From the NCBI GenBank assembly GCA_963921195.1, contig OY992541.1, positions 16,364,012 to 16,428,011 of the forward strand: 64,000 nt of DNA, written 5' to 3'. This document shows positions 1 through 10,410 of this stretch, piece after piece. The notes beneath the pieces are model-generated. The model worked only from the letters and a program-made list of their open reading frames with translations, had not been told where the DNA came from and did no database searches. The translations under genes and the position numbers were made by a program. Position 1 is the first letter of the stretch, and each line of letters opens with the position of its first letter. Origin of the DNA: Pegoplata infirma. Lineage: Eukaryota; Arthropoda; Insecta; Diptera; Anthomyiidae.

Positions 1-161
1 CGGCAATACGGTTGCCATAACCGGCAAATGCCGTTATTTGAGGTTGCTGCAACCGGCATTTGTCGGTTGCCACAACTGTAAATTGTCGGTTGCTACAACC
101 TCAATCAGAAGTTGCCGCAACCTCAATCAGAAGTTGGAACCTTGTACGGTTGAGACAACCG
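1..161. repeat. Cluster of short GGTTG-nnn-CAACC palindromes
   Basis: Six short dyads of the form GGTTG-nnn-CAACC lie in 160 bp: 9-23, 42-54, 65-77 (imperfect), 88-100, 111-122 and 147-161. The segment from CCTCAATC to AAGTTG occurs twice in direct orientation (99-114 and 121-136). This looks like the subterminal repeat zone of a DNA element whose outer end lies beyond the window edge. The class is unknown. Confidence 0.55.
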
Positions 162-528
162 TATTTTGCTGTGAGTGTATAAGCAACATTTTTTTAAATT
201 GTGCAGACCATTTAAAAAGCGGTAAAATTTAACATTCAGATCTAAAATGAAGTAATTATAAGTGTTTGGGACTGTAAACATTATTAATATCACATAACTT
301 ACCAAAAAATATTATTTAAAGTTATTTTATGTATTCTGACGCACAAAACATAACCAAACATTTGACTGTCAAATTTTCGCTACAAATTAATTGATGTTTC
401 GAAACATTTTTTTTCACCGGTGAACAACTTACTTAGCTTAAATAAAAAGGAATTTTCTTTTAAAACAAGTGACAAAATAGTTGAAACTTTCAACTATTTT
501 TTCAACTTGAAAGCCATTCGATTTTTCG
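162..528. other. AT-rich stretch, nothing recognised
   Basis: No reading frame, repeat end or RNA gene can be supported. It holds only short self-similar runs such as the AGTTGAAA/TTTCAACT dyad near 479-494. Confidence 0.5.
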
Positions 529-536
529 CTTCATTT

Positions 537-1126
537 TAGAGATGGGCGCGTGAGTGATTTTTGACTCACGCTCACTCACGCTCACGACAGGAATTTTCGA
601 ATCACGCACACTCACTCACGAGCATGTTTTTTCGACTCACACTCACTCACAATCACGTGAGTAAATTTAATACAACTCACACTCACGTGCACTCGCGCAA
701 GCTTCACTCACACTCACGTTGACTCACACTCACGAAACTTTTATTTATACAAAAAAAAAATTTAAAAAACTAAAATTTCAAAAATCTTTCAAAATTTTCA
801 GCAAAATTTAAAGTTCCGCGAAATTTTACATTTTTTTTTGCTTTTTTTGAGACGAAATCTTAAGTTTAGCCATATTTTAAAATTTTTTTGTTGCTTATTT
901 TAGTATGAAAGGAAATATGAAGGGAAAATAAATCACGCAAACTCACACAAAAAAATCGACTCACGCACACTCACTCAAGCAAAAGTCTTACTCACGCACA
1001 CTCACTCACGCAATTGTTTTCTCTACTCACACTCACTCACAATCACGTGAGTAAAATTTAATTCAGTCACACTCACGCGTGATCTCGCGTGAATCACGCT
1101 CTTATCTGCTTATGTGCCCATCTCTA
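537..1126. mobile_element. hAT-like non-autonomous element, CACTCACG-rich (copy 1)
   Basis: The element begins TAGAGATGGGC and ends with the inverse GCCCATCTCTA. It is flanked by the 8-bp direct repeat CTTCATTT (529-536 and 1127-1134), the duplication size made by hAT transposases. Both subterminal zones are dense in CTCACACTCACG-type repeats on both strands, and the middle is plain AT-rich DNA. There is no transposase frame in its 590 bp. Further copies lie at 5044-5233, 28142-28240 (partial) and 54837-55878 (interrupted). Confidence 0.85.
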
Positions 1127-1543
1127 CTTCATTTCATTAAATAAATATCATTAAATCTTAAACAAAAAAAATGTCTTACATTTATTTTTACTATAGAAAA
1201 CAAACTACAAGTGTTATTTGTTTTAGAACTTTAGACACCGTTAAGACCCACGGACACTTTTTTAGATTTTAAAAGGATATACCTTTAAAAAAAATTTAGT
1301 ATCAAACATTTTTTGTCAAAAAACTCACCTTTTTAGAGCTAAAAATGAGCCTTCGAAAACACTCCAAAAAATTGACTTACAAGAGCTTAAAATAAACGTA
1401 TCAAGTAATTTGTTTCAAAAATTTTTAGATAAAGACTCCAATTATTCTCAGAGTTTTAGTTTTTGAGTCTAAAAAGGGGGTTCCTTTGGATGAATCGTTT
1501 TCCTACAAAATTTTTAAATATTTGCTCCATTTTTGGAGTCACT
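1127..1543. other. AT-rich stretch, nothing recognised
   Basis: No coding potential and no clear element ends. It lies between the hAT-like element and a tandem duplication. Confidence 0.45.
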
Positions 1544-1784
1544 AGAGTGTATAGTTGTTCACTAGGAATTCAAATATTAAAAAAAAAAAAATTCTCATCT
1601 AAAAAAAGGAACAATTGAAATTTAATTAAAAGAATAATCATTTTTTTTTTCATACAGAGCAAAAAGAGTGTATAGTTGTTCACTAGGAATTCAAATATTA
1701 AAAAAAAAAAAATCTCATCTAAAAAAAGGAACAATTGAAATTTAATTAAAAGAATAATCATTTTTTTTTTCATACAGAACAAAA
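1544..1784. repeat. Two-copy tandem duplication, unit about 121 bp
   Basis: The block starting AGAGTGTATAGTTGTTCACT at 1544 is repeated almost exactly from 1665. The differences are one A in a poly-A run and single substitutions such as CATACAGAGC against CATACAGAAC. The high identity implies a recent duplication. Small open frames here are simply the duplicated low-complexity sequence. Confidence 0.9.
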
Positions 1785-1834
1785 ATTAATGACTTTAAAA
1801 AAGTTGTAAATTTTGATTTTTGTGAATAAAAGTA

Positions 1835-1955
1835 GAGTTACAAAAAATCGTCAAAATGTATGGAAATCAAATCAGAAAATCGTCAGTCGTCATTTTGCAA
1901 AATTTCATGAAAAAATCGTCAAAATGACGAAAAATCGTCACTTCTGGCAGCACTG
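1835..1955. mobile_element. Fragment of a hAT-like end with AAATCGTCA repeats
   Basis: Several copies of AAATCGTCA and its inverse TGACGATTT are followed by TGGCAGCACTG. Read in reverse this is CAGTGCTGCCA, close to the CAGTGTTGCCA termini of other hAT-like elements here. The other end was not found. It abuts the U fragment at about the place where the U' copy carries a different CACTGTTGCC element (40596-41092). Confidence 0.4.
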
Positions 1956-2546
1956 TTCCTTTATTTCTTTCTTTATTTTCTTTAGTCACAAAATAATACT
2001 CGAAAGTTGAACGTCGCGACATGGACGAAATGAACAAAAAAATTAATAACAAACAAATATTACAACACAAGGAGGTAACCAAATTTTAAGATATTTTTTA
2101 TTTCAAATTAACTCGTTTTGTTTGGATAATAAAACCCACGTAATACCATATTCACATTGGCATGTTTAAATTTAAACATGTGTTTCCCCATACATTCAAA
2201 ACAAAACATCGTTTAATTTTAAACATCTCGAAAACATCTCCAAAACATTTCTAAAACATCTCGGAAACACGAAATAACAACCCTGTGTTAAGTTGTCATG
2301 AAAAAAACAGCCGCTGCTAAACGAGCCAAAAGAGAAGCGGATGCTTTTTTAAACTACTGGCAATGCGAACACTTTCGTTTAATTTTAAACACAAAAGTTA
2401 AACGATGTTTTAAACATTGTATGCGAATATGGTATAAAACATAATAGGAAATGCTGAAAACAGGTAGCAATTGTATATTTATGTGTTCCATTTAAAAAAT
2501 TATATTGATATTTTTTAATTCTAGAACATCATGCACAAATCCCAAC
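1956..2546 (+). mobile_element. Fragment of element U (intron-bearing TA-target family)
   Basis: This matches the centre of the complete U copy at 39037-40406. Shared blocks are TTTAGTCACAAAATAA, the AACGTCGCGAC region, an ATGAA start-like block, AGGTAACC, ACAGGTAGCAATTG, and a TTCTAG followed by AACATCATGCACAA. The segments starting GGTAAC or GGTAGC and ending in TAG resemble short introns. It is interrupted by the MITE at 2143-2435 and cut at 2546 by a CCG-rich hAT-like end. Confidence 0.65.
2143..2435. mobile_element. MITE with ATACCATATTC inverted ends
   Basis: Ends are ATACCATATTCACA and the inverse TGCGAATATGGTAT. The interior is dominated by AAACAT and its inverse ATGTTT. The other U copies run straight through this site, so the element is an insertion. 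I could not fix the target duplication. Confidence 0.6.
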
Positions 2547-2690
2547 CAGTGAAGCAAGCCGGTCGGCGCAGCTGACGGCTGAGTCGCTAAGCCGATATTT
2601 CTCCACGAACCGCGCCGCCGCCGATATCATCGGCTGATCGGCGGCTCAAACTCCAGCCGATTTTGGCGGTTTTGAAATTAAAAAGAGCAT
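2547..2690. mobile_element. CCG-rich hAT-like element, left end
   Basis: Directly after the octamer ATCCCAAC (2539-2546) the sequence starts CAGTGAAGCAAGCCGG and continues with GCCGCCGCCGAT and GGCTGATCGGCGG blocks, sharply GC-rich against the AT-rich surroundings. The same octamer adjoins this family's ends at 6662-6669 and 14709-14716. The right end of this copy is not evident, since the CCG signal fades after about 2680. Confidence 0.6.
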
Positions 2691-3518
2691 ATTCCTCAAT
2701 TTTGTTCCATTTGGATATTAAAATTTCTAAAAGTCATATTGGAATTCAAAAAAGTCCAATTAAAATATAGAAATCACAACTGAAATTAAAAAGTTCGAAA
2801 TCTAAGAAAAACTAATTGAGAATTACAATTTCTGAATGACTATTGGCCTTTTCCAAATTTCAAATGAAATTTCTAGGTTTCAATACTAATTTTCTAGATT
2901 TCATTTGAATTTCAACTAAACTTTTCTCAAATTTAATTGCGATTGCTGAATTTTAATTGTCTGTTTTATTTGTGTTTTATATTGTTGGGCTTTATATTTT
3001 ATAATTTAATAGGTATATTAGTTCGGTTTGAGTCCTTATTATTTCTGAGAAATAATAACTCTTGTTTACAAATTAAAAAAAAAAATTTTGATCCACGGCA
3101 CTTTGCATTTATTTTCAATGTAAAATCTTACGCAAAATCCGAAAATGTTTAAATATTTGAAAAGTTTATGTAAAAGTTATTCATATCTTTTTTATTCAAA
3201 TTCCCAATAAAATTACCTAACTTTTGCAAGAAATCCGGAATCGGTACGATCAAGGAACCCATCAGGATATTATAAGGAAGTTCAAAATATCCTTTTTATG
3301 GTTATATCCTTATAAGTATCCGAAGTTTGCAAGAAATTTCCTGTTTAAAACAGATGTGTTAAGAAGACACTCCAATAAAAAGAAAATCTAAAATCCATTA
3401 AGTATATCCTGAAAAATTTGCAAAAGAAGTCAAAATATTGAACCAAATTTTAATATTTTTTTCATACATTTGTTCGTATCAATTTTTATAATTTTTTTGG
3501 TAAAATAAAAAAAAAAAG
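2691..3518. other. AT-rich stretch, nothing recognised
   Basis: Long A/T runs with no convincing frame (the longest, near 2937-3152, is low complexity). From 2700 to 2900 short AATTTCTA/TAGAAATT motifs recur on both strands, like the pattern at 45780-46590. Confidence 0.45.
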
Positions 3519-4350
3519 ATTAAATCACATTTCCTAAAAATGTTTGCCTCCTAAAAACGAATCTGACACCAAACAAGTGAGAGTGTTAAATTCGGCTGTG
3601 CCGAATCTTTTATACCCTCCAAAATGTAAAAAAAATTAAAAACAAAATTTTGTCAGGGGCGTTTCTTTTTTTTTTTTTGGGGGGGGGGAGGGGTTGATGT
3701 GGTCTGTGGGGGAAGTTGAGAGTACCTTCCCATCGCGATAAATATACCAAATGTTTCTTTTATTTGAAAAAAATTCAAAAAAACTTGTTAAAATGTGTCT
3801 TCAAGGGGGAACTTTTTCCCCCCTGGTCCGATTTAGCCAGTTTCCGAACTTAACCTGCCTAGGAACATAAGACATATGTGTGCCAAACTTGAGGGGTCTA
3901 GCTCGTGTTAACTACAGACGGACGGACGGACGGACAGAGAGACAGACGGACGGACGGACATCGCTAGAATATCTTATAATCGATCACTGATCAATAATAT
4001 ATATACTTTATGGGGTCCCCGACCGATATTTCGATGCGTTACACACGGAATGACAAAGTGAGTATACCCCCATACTGTAGTTGGAGGGTATAAAAATTTT
4101 ATCAAATCGCCTATTCGAGATATAGCCATTTTTAATTTTTGTGGACCAAGTTCAAATAAATAAAAATATGAATAACTTTGACATACACTTTTTGAATATT
4201 AAAAAAAATTTCGTTTTGAGGGCAGTCCACAAAAAATTAAATTGCCTATATCTCGAGAAGGCGATTCGATACAACTTTTCTGATGACATATTCGTGTTTA
4301 GGAGGCCAAAATACTTTAGAAAATGTATCCAACATGTCTGTGCAAAAACC
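3519..4350. mobile_element. Foldback element split by a TATACCC hairpin element
   Basis: The left arm (3519-3570, continuing at 4096-4146) is the inverse of the right arm at 4228-4345. Matching blocks are GCCTCCTAAAAACGAAT against ATTCGTGTTTAGGAGGCC, and AATCGCCTATTCGAGATATAG against CTATATCTCGAGAAGGCGATT. The arms pair only when 3574-4095 is removed, so that repeat is a later insertion. No coding sequence. Confidence 0.65.
3574..4095 (+). mobile_element. TATACCC hairpin element, type A (copy 1)
   Basis: It starts ACAAGTGAGAGTGTTAAATT, then the hairpin ATTCGGCTGTGCCGAAT, then TTTTATACCCTCC. It ends GGAGGGTATAAAAA. Near the right end lies a GACGGACGGACGG run followed by ACATCGCTAGA and ATACTTTATGGGGTC. 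The same ordered landmarks occur in inverse orientation at 31226-31754. This family type is widespread in flies as far as I recall, but I cannot assign its transposition class. Confidence 0.7.
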
Positions 4351-4418
4351 GTGTAGAGTAGTGTTAATGTTTATATATTTTTAACGAAAATAGTAGTTAA
4401 CTTTAATTTTTTTAAATA

Positions 4419-4898
4419 CAGTCAAACTCGGTTATAACGAATTCTCGATTATAACGAACTAATTCTAAAGTCCCGACGTTTTAGCATCAATTTTCACACA
4501 AAATACTTCTTTTATAACGAACTCGGTTATCACGAATCCTCGGTTAAAACGAACTGCTTATTATGGTCCCACGAACATAATTTCATGTATATTTACCTTT
4601 TTATAACGAACTCCCATAAATATTTTTTCAATGTGTGGCAATCATGTTTATCAAACTAACAAAAGATTGGATTTTTTTGGTTTATATTATAATTTTGATC
4701 AAATTTAATTATATTTTTAATGATTTCTTCTCAATAAGTAGTTTATTTACGAAAAAAACATCAAATTAAACAAAATTGGATCTATTTTTTGGAAACAAAA
4801 CTAGGTTGATTAAAAATATACCCCGCTTATAGCGAACTTCGCTTATAACGAACTATTTTTAATGGTCCCACGGAGTTCGTTATAACCGGGTTCGACTG
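4419..4898. mobile_element. pogo/Tigger-like MITE, TATAACGAA repeats (copy 1)
   Basis: Flanked by TA (4417-4418 and 4899-4900), it begins CAGTCAAACTCGGTTATAAC and ends with the inverse GTTATAACCGGGTTCGACTG. Subterminal repeats of TATAACGAACTC and TCGGTTATAACGAA occur at both ends. TA duplication and this terminal sequence are typical of non-autonomous pogo-like Tc1/mariner elements. It is 480 bp with no transposase. A second copy lies at 27164-27675. Confidence 0.85.
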
Positions 4899-4967
4899 TA
4901 CTTTTTTTGTGATTTCGTGTTATATGTATGTTTTTTAGTTTTGTTTTAATTTTTTTTTTGTTCAGAA

Positions 4968-4980
4968 GGGGGGGGGGGGG
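4968..4980. repeat. Poly-G run
   Basis: Homopolymer G tract between the pogo-like MITE and the type C element. G runs are rare in this sequence; the others are near 3680, 17581 and 63241. Confidence 0.9.
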
Positions 4981-5021
4981 CTTTTGCCCACCCAGAATAA
5001 TGGCCTAGATACGCTTATGCC

Positions 5022-6115
5022 TACACCACTCTATGGTACAGGGTACAGATGGTCGCGTGAGTGACTTTTGACTCACACTCACGAGTACTCACACAAACTT
5101 CACTCACACTCACGAAACTTTTTTTTATAAAAAAAATTGTTTTTTTTGGAATGAAAGAAAATATAAAGAAAAAATAAAGCACGCAAAAAAAAAGGATGAA
5201 TCACGCACAAATCTGCTCATGTGCCCATCTCAAGTACAGGGTATTGTGAGTTTGTCTTAATGTTTGTAACTATCCGAAATATTGGTCCTAAACCAAACTT
5301 CAAGTATAGCTATCGATTTAGAATCACTTTCTGGGTCGATTTAGCGATGTCCGTCCATGTTTCATAGTGAGCACGATACAGGTCGCAACAATCAATTGAT
5401 TTGACTGAAATTAAATTTATGCTTCCTTTTTCCCAAGGAAGAAGCCTCTTGAAATTAAAAAAAAAATAATCGGTCCATGTTTTGACCTAGCCCCCATGCA
5501 AACGCCCCCCAAATTTGGCTAACATTACTTTTATATCCGTAATTTAACAGGTATCCTTTCGAAATTTGGCATGTGAATAAATAAATACCCCAAAAAAAAT
5601 TATTTTGTAATCATATATTTGGAATGTTTCCAAATTATAAAGAAATCTGACCATTTCAACTTGTTGTCCCCACACTAACAAAAGAGCTAACTTAATTTTG
5701 GAACACAATTTTCTTCAAAATATTTCATAAATTTTACCACAATTTAGTAAAATTTAACTGAAAGTTTAGAAATTTAGAAAAGTTTCGAAATTTTCTACCC
5801 ATTAGTTTATCATATTTATCTCCTTAGATTTAAGAAAGTTTTTTTTTTCACTACTTTAGTAAATTTTTTAAAAGTTGAGAATTTTTTTTTTAAAAAACAT
5901 AATGGCGATATCTAAACTAAAAACTAAGATTTCAAACCGAAAAAAGCTTGTTGAGCGGTGTAATTAGACCATTCTTGGACTCAAATTAAGTTTGTGCACT
6001 AATTAAAGATGTCACAAAATATAGATCCAATCGGTTCATGTTTGGACTTCGGACACACTTTCCGGAAAACACTGGTGTAGGGTATAAGGTCGGTCTTGAC
6101 CCACTATAATTTTCT
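5022..6115 (-). mobile_element. TATACCC hairpin element, type C (copy 2), interrupted
   Basis: In minus orientation it parallels the copy at 60402-61233: a CACCACTCTATGGTACAGGG end, TTGTAACTATCCGAAATATT, CGATTTAGCGATGTCCGTCC, ACGATACAGGTCGCAA, the CCATGTTTTGACCTAGCCCC region, and GGTGTAGGGTATAAGG followed by the GGTC-GACC hairpin. A 190-bp hAT-like element (5044-5233) sits in its end with a clear 8-bp duplication. Small minus-strand frames at 5986-6305 are by-products of this repeat. Confidence 0.65.
5044..5233. mobile_element. hAT-like CACTCACG element (copy 2, short)
   Basis: It starts TACAGATGGTCGCGTGAGTG and ends GTGCCCATCTCAA. The octamer GTACAGGG flanks it (5036-5043 and 5234-5241). 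At 190 bp it is an internally deleted relative of the element at 537-1126. Confidence 0.8.
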
Positions 6116-6540
6116 TTGAGTTGTGATTTTTGTAATTTTGGCAATTTTTTAAAATAAATACTATTTTTAAGAAATTGCGGATTTTCAACGTCATTTCGGC
6201 AGCGGAAGATGACCACCGATCTGCATGAAAATTTAACCACATTGTTCTTAGGTATATTCCAACACATCTGTCGGTGAGCCGGAACAAAATTCGCCAAAAA
6301 GCCAAATTCGATCCACCCTATTGTACAAGCCTAAAAATAAGTAAATTTTTAGACAAGTCCATGGCGCTCAGACTTAAAATAGTCCATTGTACCGTTATAA
6401 TTTTCTTACTTGTTACCATAACTCCAATAAAATGGTAATTAAACCATTAATTGGTCCCTAAAGTTCTCATCTATGCTGAATGTTATATCGACCACTTGTT
6501 CGGTAGGGTATCGTGATTAATATGCCTAGATTTAAACTAT
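6116..6540. other. AT-rich stretch with a possible type C end
   Basis: TTATAATTTTCTTACTTGTT near 6394-6413 resembles the ACAAGTAAG terminus of the type C hairpin family in reverse. Nothing else could be identified. Confidence 0.35.
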
Positions 6541-6551
6541 TTTTTTACTAT

Positions 6552-6661
6552 ACAATAGCGGCGCAGCCGAATTTTTTTTCAGCCGCGCTGTTTAAAAAAA
6601 AATGCGGCGCGCAGCCGAAACGCCACCGCCGCCGAAAATTTTGCATCGGCTTGCTTCACTG
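6552..6661. mobile_element. CCG-rich hAT-like element, right end
   Basis: GCGGCGCAGCCGAA and GCCACCGCCGCCGAAAA blocks lead to the terminal CGGCTTGCTTCACTG at 6661. This is the inverse of the left end seen at 2547 (CAGTGAAGCAAGCCG). It is followed by ATCCCAAC and a second CCG-rich element. A plus-strand frame at 6602-6841 reads through both and is not credible as a gene. Confidence 0.6.
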
Positions 6662-6669
6662 ATCCCAAC
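6662..6669. repeat. Shared octamer ATCCCAAC between two CCG-rich ends
   Basis: The 8-bp size of a hAT target duplication, lying exactly between the right end of one CCG-rich element and the left end of the next. The same octamer abuts the ends at 2547 and 14708. Confidence 0.7.
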
Positions 6670-6825
6670 CAGGGAACCAAGCCGATCGGCTCAAAATCGG
6701 CGGCGCGCCGCCGCCGACCCATTTTTGACATCTTACGCCGCCGCCGATTTTGTCGGCTCCCATCGGCTTAAACCAAGCCGCCGAATCAATCGACTCCGTC
6801 AAATCAATCGGCGCGGTGACATTTT
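6670..6825. mobile_element. CCG-rich hAT-like element, left end (second unit)
   Basis: It starts CAGGGAACCAAGCCGATCGG, followed by CGGCGGCGCGCCGCCGCCG and further GCCGCCGCCGAT blocks. The motif CATCGGCTTAAACCAAGCCG near 6762-6781 shows internal dyads. The right boundary is uncertain. Confidence 0.5.
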
Positions 6826-7160
6826 TTTTTTTACATTTTAAGGTGCATATTCTGTTCGTGTTCACATGAAAAAAACTGCATACGAAAAAATATTTTTGAA
6901 ACGCGGCTATATTGTGGGGAAATTCTTTAAACTGACTTTAAGAATATAAAATCGCAATAATTTTGCAATAAAATGGACATTTAAGATTTGTTATGATTGT
7001 TTCTTTTTTCTAATATTTTAAAGTTTTCGTTTTTAATAGTTTTTATTACGATTTTAGGCTTAGCCTTTACTATGTGATTTTTCATTGAACAAAACAAAAT
7101 CATCTTAAATTGTACTATCATAAAAAAAACATAAAATCATCTTAACTTATCATTATAAAG
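6826..7160. other. AT-rich stretch, nothing recognised
   Basis: No supported feature. Confidence 0.45.
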
Positions 7161-7289
7161 GCCTATTCACACCTGAGTTGAAATATCGTTTAAACGAGAT
7201 TTCGATCATATGGTCTGTATCATATCATACACAACCCTATGATCGAAATCTCGTTCAAACGAGATTTCACCTTAGGTGTGAATTGGGTA
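7161..7289. mobile_element. Palindromic MITE, GGCCTATTCACA family
   Basis: The ends GGCCTATTCACACC and GGTGTGAATTGGG open arms of about 48 bp that pair across a short centre. The arm blocks are CGTTTAAACGAGATTTCGAT and ATCGAAATCTCGTTCAAACG. A longer member of the family lies at 36419-36670. The target duplication is not clear. Confidence 0.65.
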
Positions 7290-7294
7290 TAAGT

Positions 7295-7342
7295 TCTTGT
7301 TGTGAGAACGTAGCCTTATACCCCGCTCTCACTTACAGGAGG
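7295..7342. mobile_element. Remnant of a TATACCC hairpin element, left of the foldback
   Basis: TTATACCCCGCTCTCACTTA leads into GGAGGGTATTCAT, where the foldback hAT-like element inserted. The rest of the hairpin element resumes at 8963. Confidence 0.4.
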
Positions 7343-7350
7343 GTATTCAT

Positions 7351-8962
7351 TAGGGTGGTTCTTAAAAACAAAAAGTTGGATTTCTGCACGGGACGCCCCC
7401 TCAGTTTATTAAGATTAATGAAAAAGTTATACCAAAATTTTTTCAAAATTTTCGAAAAGGTTCTTAAGGTCGCACCGGGTTCTTAAAGTTCGGGTCCTGG
7501 AGCAAAATATACCTTTTTAAAAAAAAAATATTTTTTGTAAAAAAAAAAAAAAATCATTAGGAAGCCGGTTTTGTTTAACAATTGACCCTAAGTATTTAAT
7601 TAAAAATTTATAGATTTTTCGGACATAGTTAACCCTTTACTACCAAAAAAATGTCCTTTTTTTAAGATCATGCCCAAAGACACAATTTCATGGTTTTAAA
7701 AATTGTATTCCCATAAATTTAAAATCTTTAAGTTTTATTGCTCAATTTTATTAAATACATCTGGGAGAATCAATGTTCAATTTTGGGTATTTTTCGCTCT
7801 TTCCATTTATCACATGTATCGACTTAACTTTAGCGATTTTCAAGAAAATGCGTTTTTTCAAGCATTATTGTTAATTTTTTTGCTTTTACCAATATTTTGG
7901 GAAAAAAATAACTAAAATTGAATTGAATATTGTTCAATTTGACCTTAATTACACGGTTTTCAAATGCTACTAGTCCATGGGTTTTTAACCCATGTTGGCC
8001 GACGGCCAAGTGGCCAAAAACCAAAATTTAATTTTATTACAAAAAATTGTTAAAAGTCATTAATACAAAGTTTTATTTAATCATAAAAGCTAAGCAATTA
8101 ATTATTTTTACTCATAAAATCATTAACCCTTGTTTACCAAAGGTTAAAATACCCATTTTTTGTCTGCGCGACAATAGACGGCATTTGGCTTGGCGACCAA
8201 ATAAGCCTTGATGGTCTTTGGTAGACACGGGTTTATGATTTTCTGTGTAAAAATAATTCAATACTAAGCTTTTATGATTAAATAAAACTTTGTATTAGTT
8301 ACTTTCAATAAGTTTCTGTAATAAAGACAAATTTCGGTTTTTAGCCACTTGGCCGTCGGTAAACTTGGGTTAAAAAAGTCCTGGACTAGTAAAATTTGAA
8401 ATCTGTGTAATAAAGGTCAATTGGAACAATATTCAATTGAACTTTAGTTAATTGTTGCCCAAATTTTGGTCAAAGCAAAAAAATTCACAATAATGGTTGA
8501 AAAAACGCATTTTCTTGAAAATCGCTAAAAATTAAATCGCTACATGTGCTAAATGGAAAGAGCGAAAAATACCCAAAATTGAACGTTAATTCTGCAAGAT
8601 GTATTCAACAAAATTGAGCAATAGAACTTGGAGACATTTAAATTTATGGGAATACAATTTTAAAATCCATGAAATTGTGTCTTTGGGCGTGATCTCAAAA
8701 AAACTACATTTTTTTGACCTTACGTAGTAAAGGGTTAACTATGTCCGAAAAATGTATACATATTTAATTAAATACTAAGGGTCAATTGTTTCATAATGAT
8801 TTATTTAATTTTTTTTTTACAATTTTTTTTTTAAAGGTCTATTTTGCTCCAGGGCCTGAACTTCAAGAGCCCGGTGTGACCTTAAAAACATTCATGAATC
8901 TTAATAAACTGAGGGGGCGTCCGGTGCAGAAATCCAACTTTTGTTTTTTAAAAACCACCCTA
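7351..8962. mobile_element. Foldback hAT-like element, arms about 800 bp
   Basis: It begins TAGGGTGGTTCTTAAAAACA and ends with the inverse TTTTTAAAAACCACCCTA. The 8-bp repeat GTATTCAT flanks it (7343-7350 and 8963-8970). The two halves are inverse copies nearly end to end: GGGACGCCCCCTCAG pairs with CTGAGGGGGCGTCC, and TCTTTGGGCGTGATCTC pairs with GATCATGCCCAAAGA. The centre is near 8160. Frames at 7178-7486, 7703-7915 and 8786-9028 are shadows of the arms. No transposase. Confidence 0.85.
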
Positions 8963-9010
8963 GTATTCATAGATTCGGCAAAGTCAAATTTAACTTTTCT
9001 ACTTGTTTTA
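8963..9010 (-). mobile_element. Terminal remnant of a type B hairpin element
   Basis: GATTCGGCAAAGTCAAATTT followed by TTCTACTTGTTTT matches the type B terminus at 60340-60377 (ATTCGGCAAGGCCGAATTTAA then TTTTACTTG). The hairpin is partly decayed. Confidence 0.55.
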
Positions 9011-9777
9011 TGTATTACTGACTACTAATCTCAAAAAAAAAATTTCAAAAAATGTTTTCACGGATTCAGTAATTAAAAAAAAAAAATAGCTTTTTCTGTC
9101 AATTTTTCTTATATATCGCGTTGTATATATCCGATCTACTCGCAATTGAAACCATTGTAAAGAGAATCATACTTTCAACAAATCGTACAAACATTATTTT
9201 CCAATCAACACATTAAATAACGTGGAATTTGCATACATAAATGCCAGGGTTGGCAACCGAAACGAATAACGGTATCGGTAACGGTATTGGTATTACATAT
9301 TTTTTATATCGGTAACGGTAAAGGTAACGGTATTTTCGATTATTTCGGTAACGGTAAACCGTTACCGAAACATCAATACCGGTACGTACCGGTATTATAA
9401 ATAAAATGTTAACAAGTCACAAATTTGTTAAAAATGCGTAAAAAAATGTTTGAAAAAAATTAAAAAACTGTTAAATTCTGTACAATTTCTATACATAATT
9501 ATATTTGTACTAGTATTAAATATTATGAATTAACTCAGAACTAAATTAAAACATTCACGCAATATTGAAATTCAACAAATACGAACTCATGTTCGTAGGG
9601 ACATCTTTGTCCAATAAGCAAAAAAATCTGCATTTTGCGCCATATGAGAAATCTGCATTTTAAGCCATTTGAGAAATCTGCTGATTATAGCTCGCGGTTT
9701 GCTAAATTTCTGTCTGGATAATCTAGGTAGAATCTGCTGAAAAACCCGTCAAGACAGCAGACAAATCTGTTGAATTT

Positions 9778-9850
9778 AATAGAGAAATCTGCAGATTTCA
9801 AATAAAAAGCCTGAACTGTTTATTTGAAATCAGCAGATTTCTCTGTTAAA
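9778..9850. repeat. Hairpin of AGAAATCTGC repeats
   Basis: AGAGAAATCTGCAGATTTCA followed by AATAAA pairs with TTTATTTGAAATCAGCAGAT followed by TTCTCT across about 12 nt. AATCTGC-type motifs also recur upstream (9625-9770). Confidence 0.7.
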
Positions 9851-10179
9851 ATAATCAAAATTGTTTGTCCTGTTGTTAAAAAAAATCGGCAGGGTAAAAA
9901 AAAAACTTGGCAAGGATGTAACAGGGGATGTTTTTTTAAGAGGGAGTGTGGGCGGTATCGGAGGGACACATTTCCTCTCGCCATAGATGTTAAGAAATTA
10001 ATTTTATTTATATTTACGCATAACTAATACAATTTTATCAATATTTAATTTAATTTGCTATAGTCAATCCCAAAAGGTTCGGACCGAAAAAAATCGAATT
10101 TTCTAATCTTGGTCAATGAACTTCACACGGCATAAAAATTTTTCATTTTCTAAACAAATAGAAAAAAAATTAAATATGT

Positions 10180-10410
10180 TTTTCTGGGGCTTTGTAAGTT
10201 TTTCAGGGGGAACTTTTTTTCATCTGTTCCGATTTTCCCATTTCGGAACTTAACCAGCCTATGACCATAAGACGTATTCGTACCAGAAGAGTTGCACGTT
10301 TATTGGGATCGTACCGTGTCTTCTACTGACGATAAGACGAACATCGCATACAATCGATCACTGATCAATAATATAAAATCTTTATGAGGTCCAAGACCTA
10401 TATTCCAATT
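10180..10410 (-). mobile_element. Degraded type A hairpin-element fragment
   Basis: GGGGGAACTTTTTTTCATCT, TCGGAACTTAACCAGCCTAT, ACATCGCATACAATCGATCA and CTTTATGAGGTCCAAGACC follow the order of type A landmarks (compare 3808-4025). The GACGG run and both ends are missing. Confidence 0.5.

Noticed and set aside
4419..4898. Autonomous pogo transposase
   Set aside because: Only 480 bp, with no frame longer than a few dozen codons. Terminal repeats alone support a MITE.
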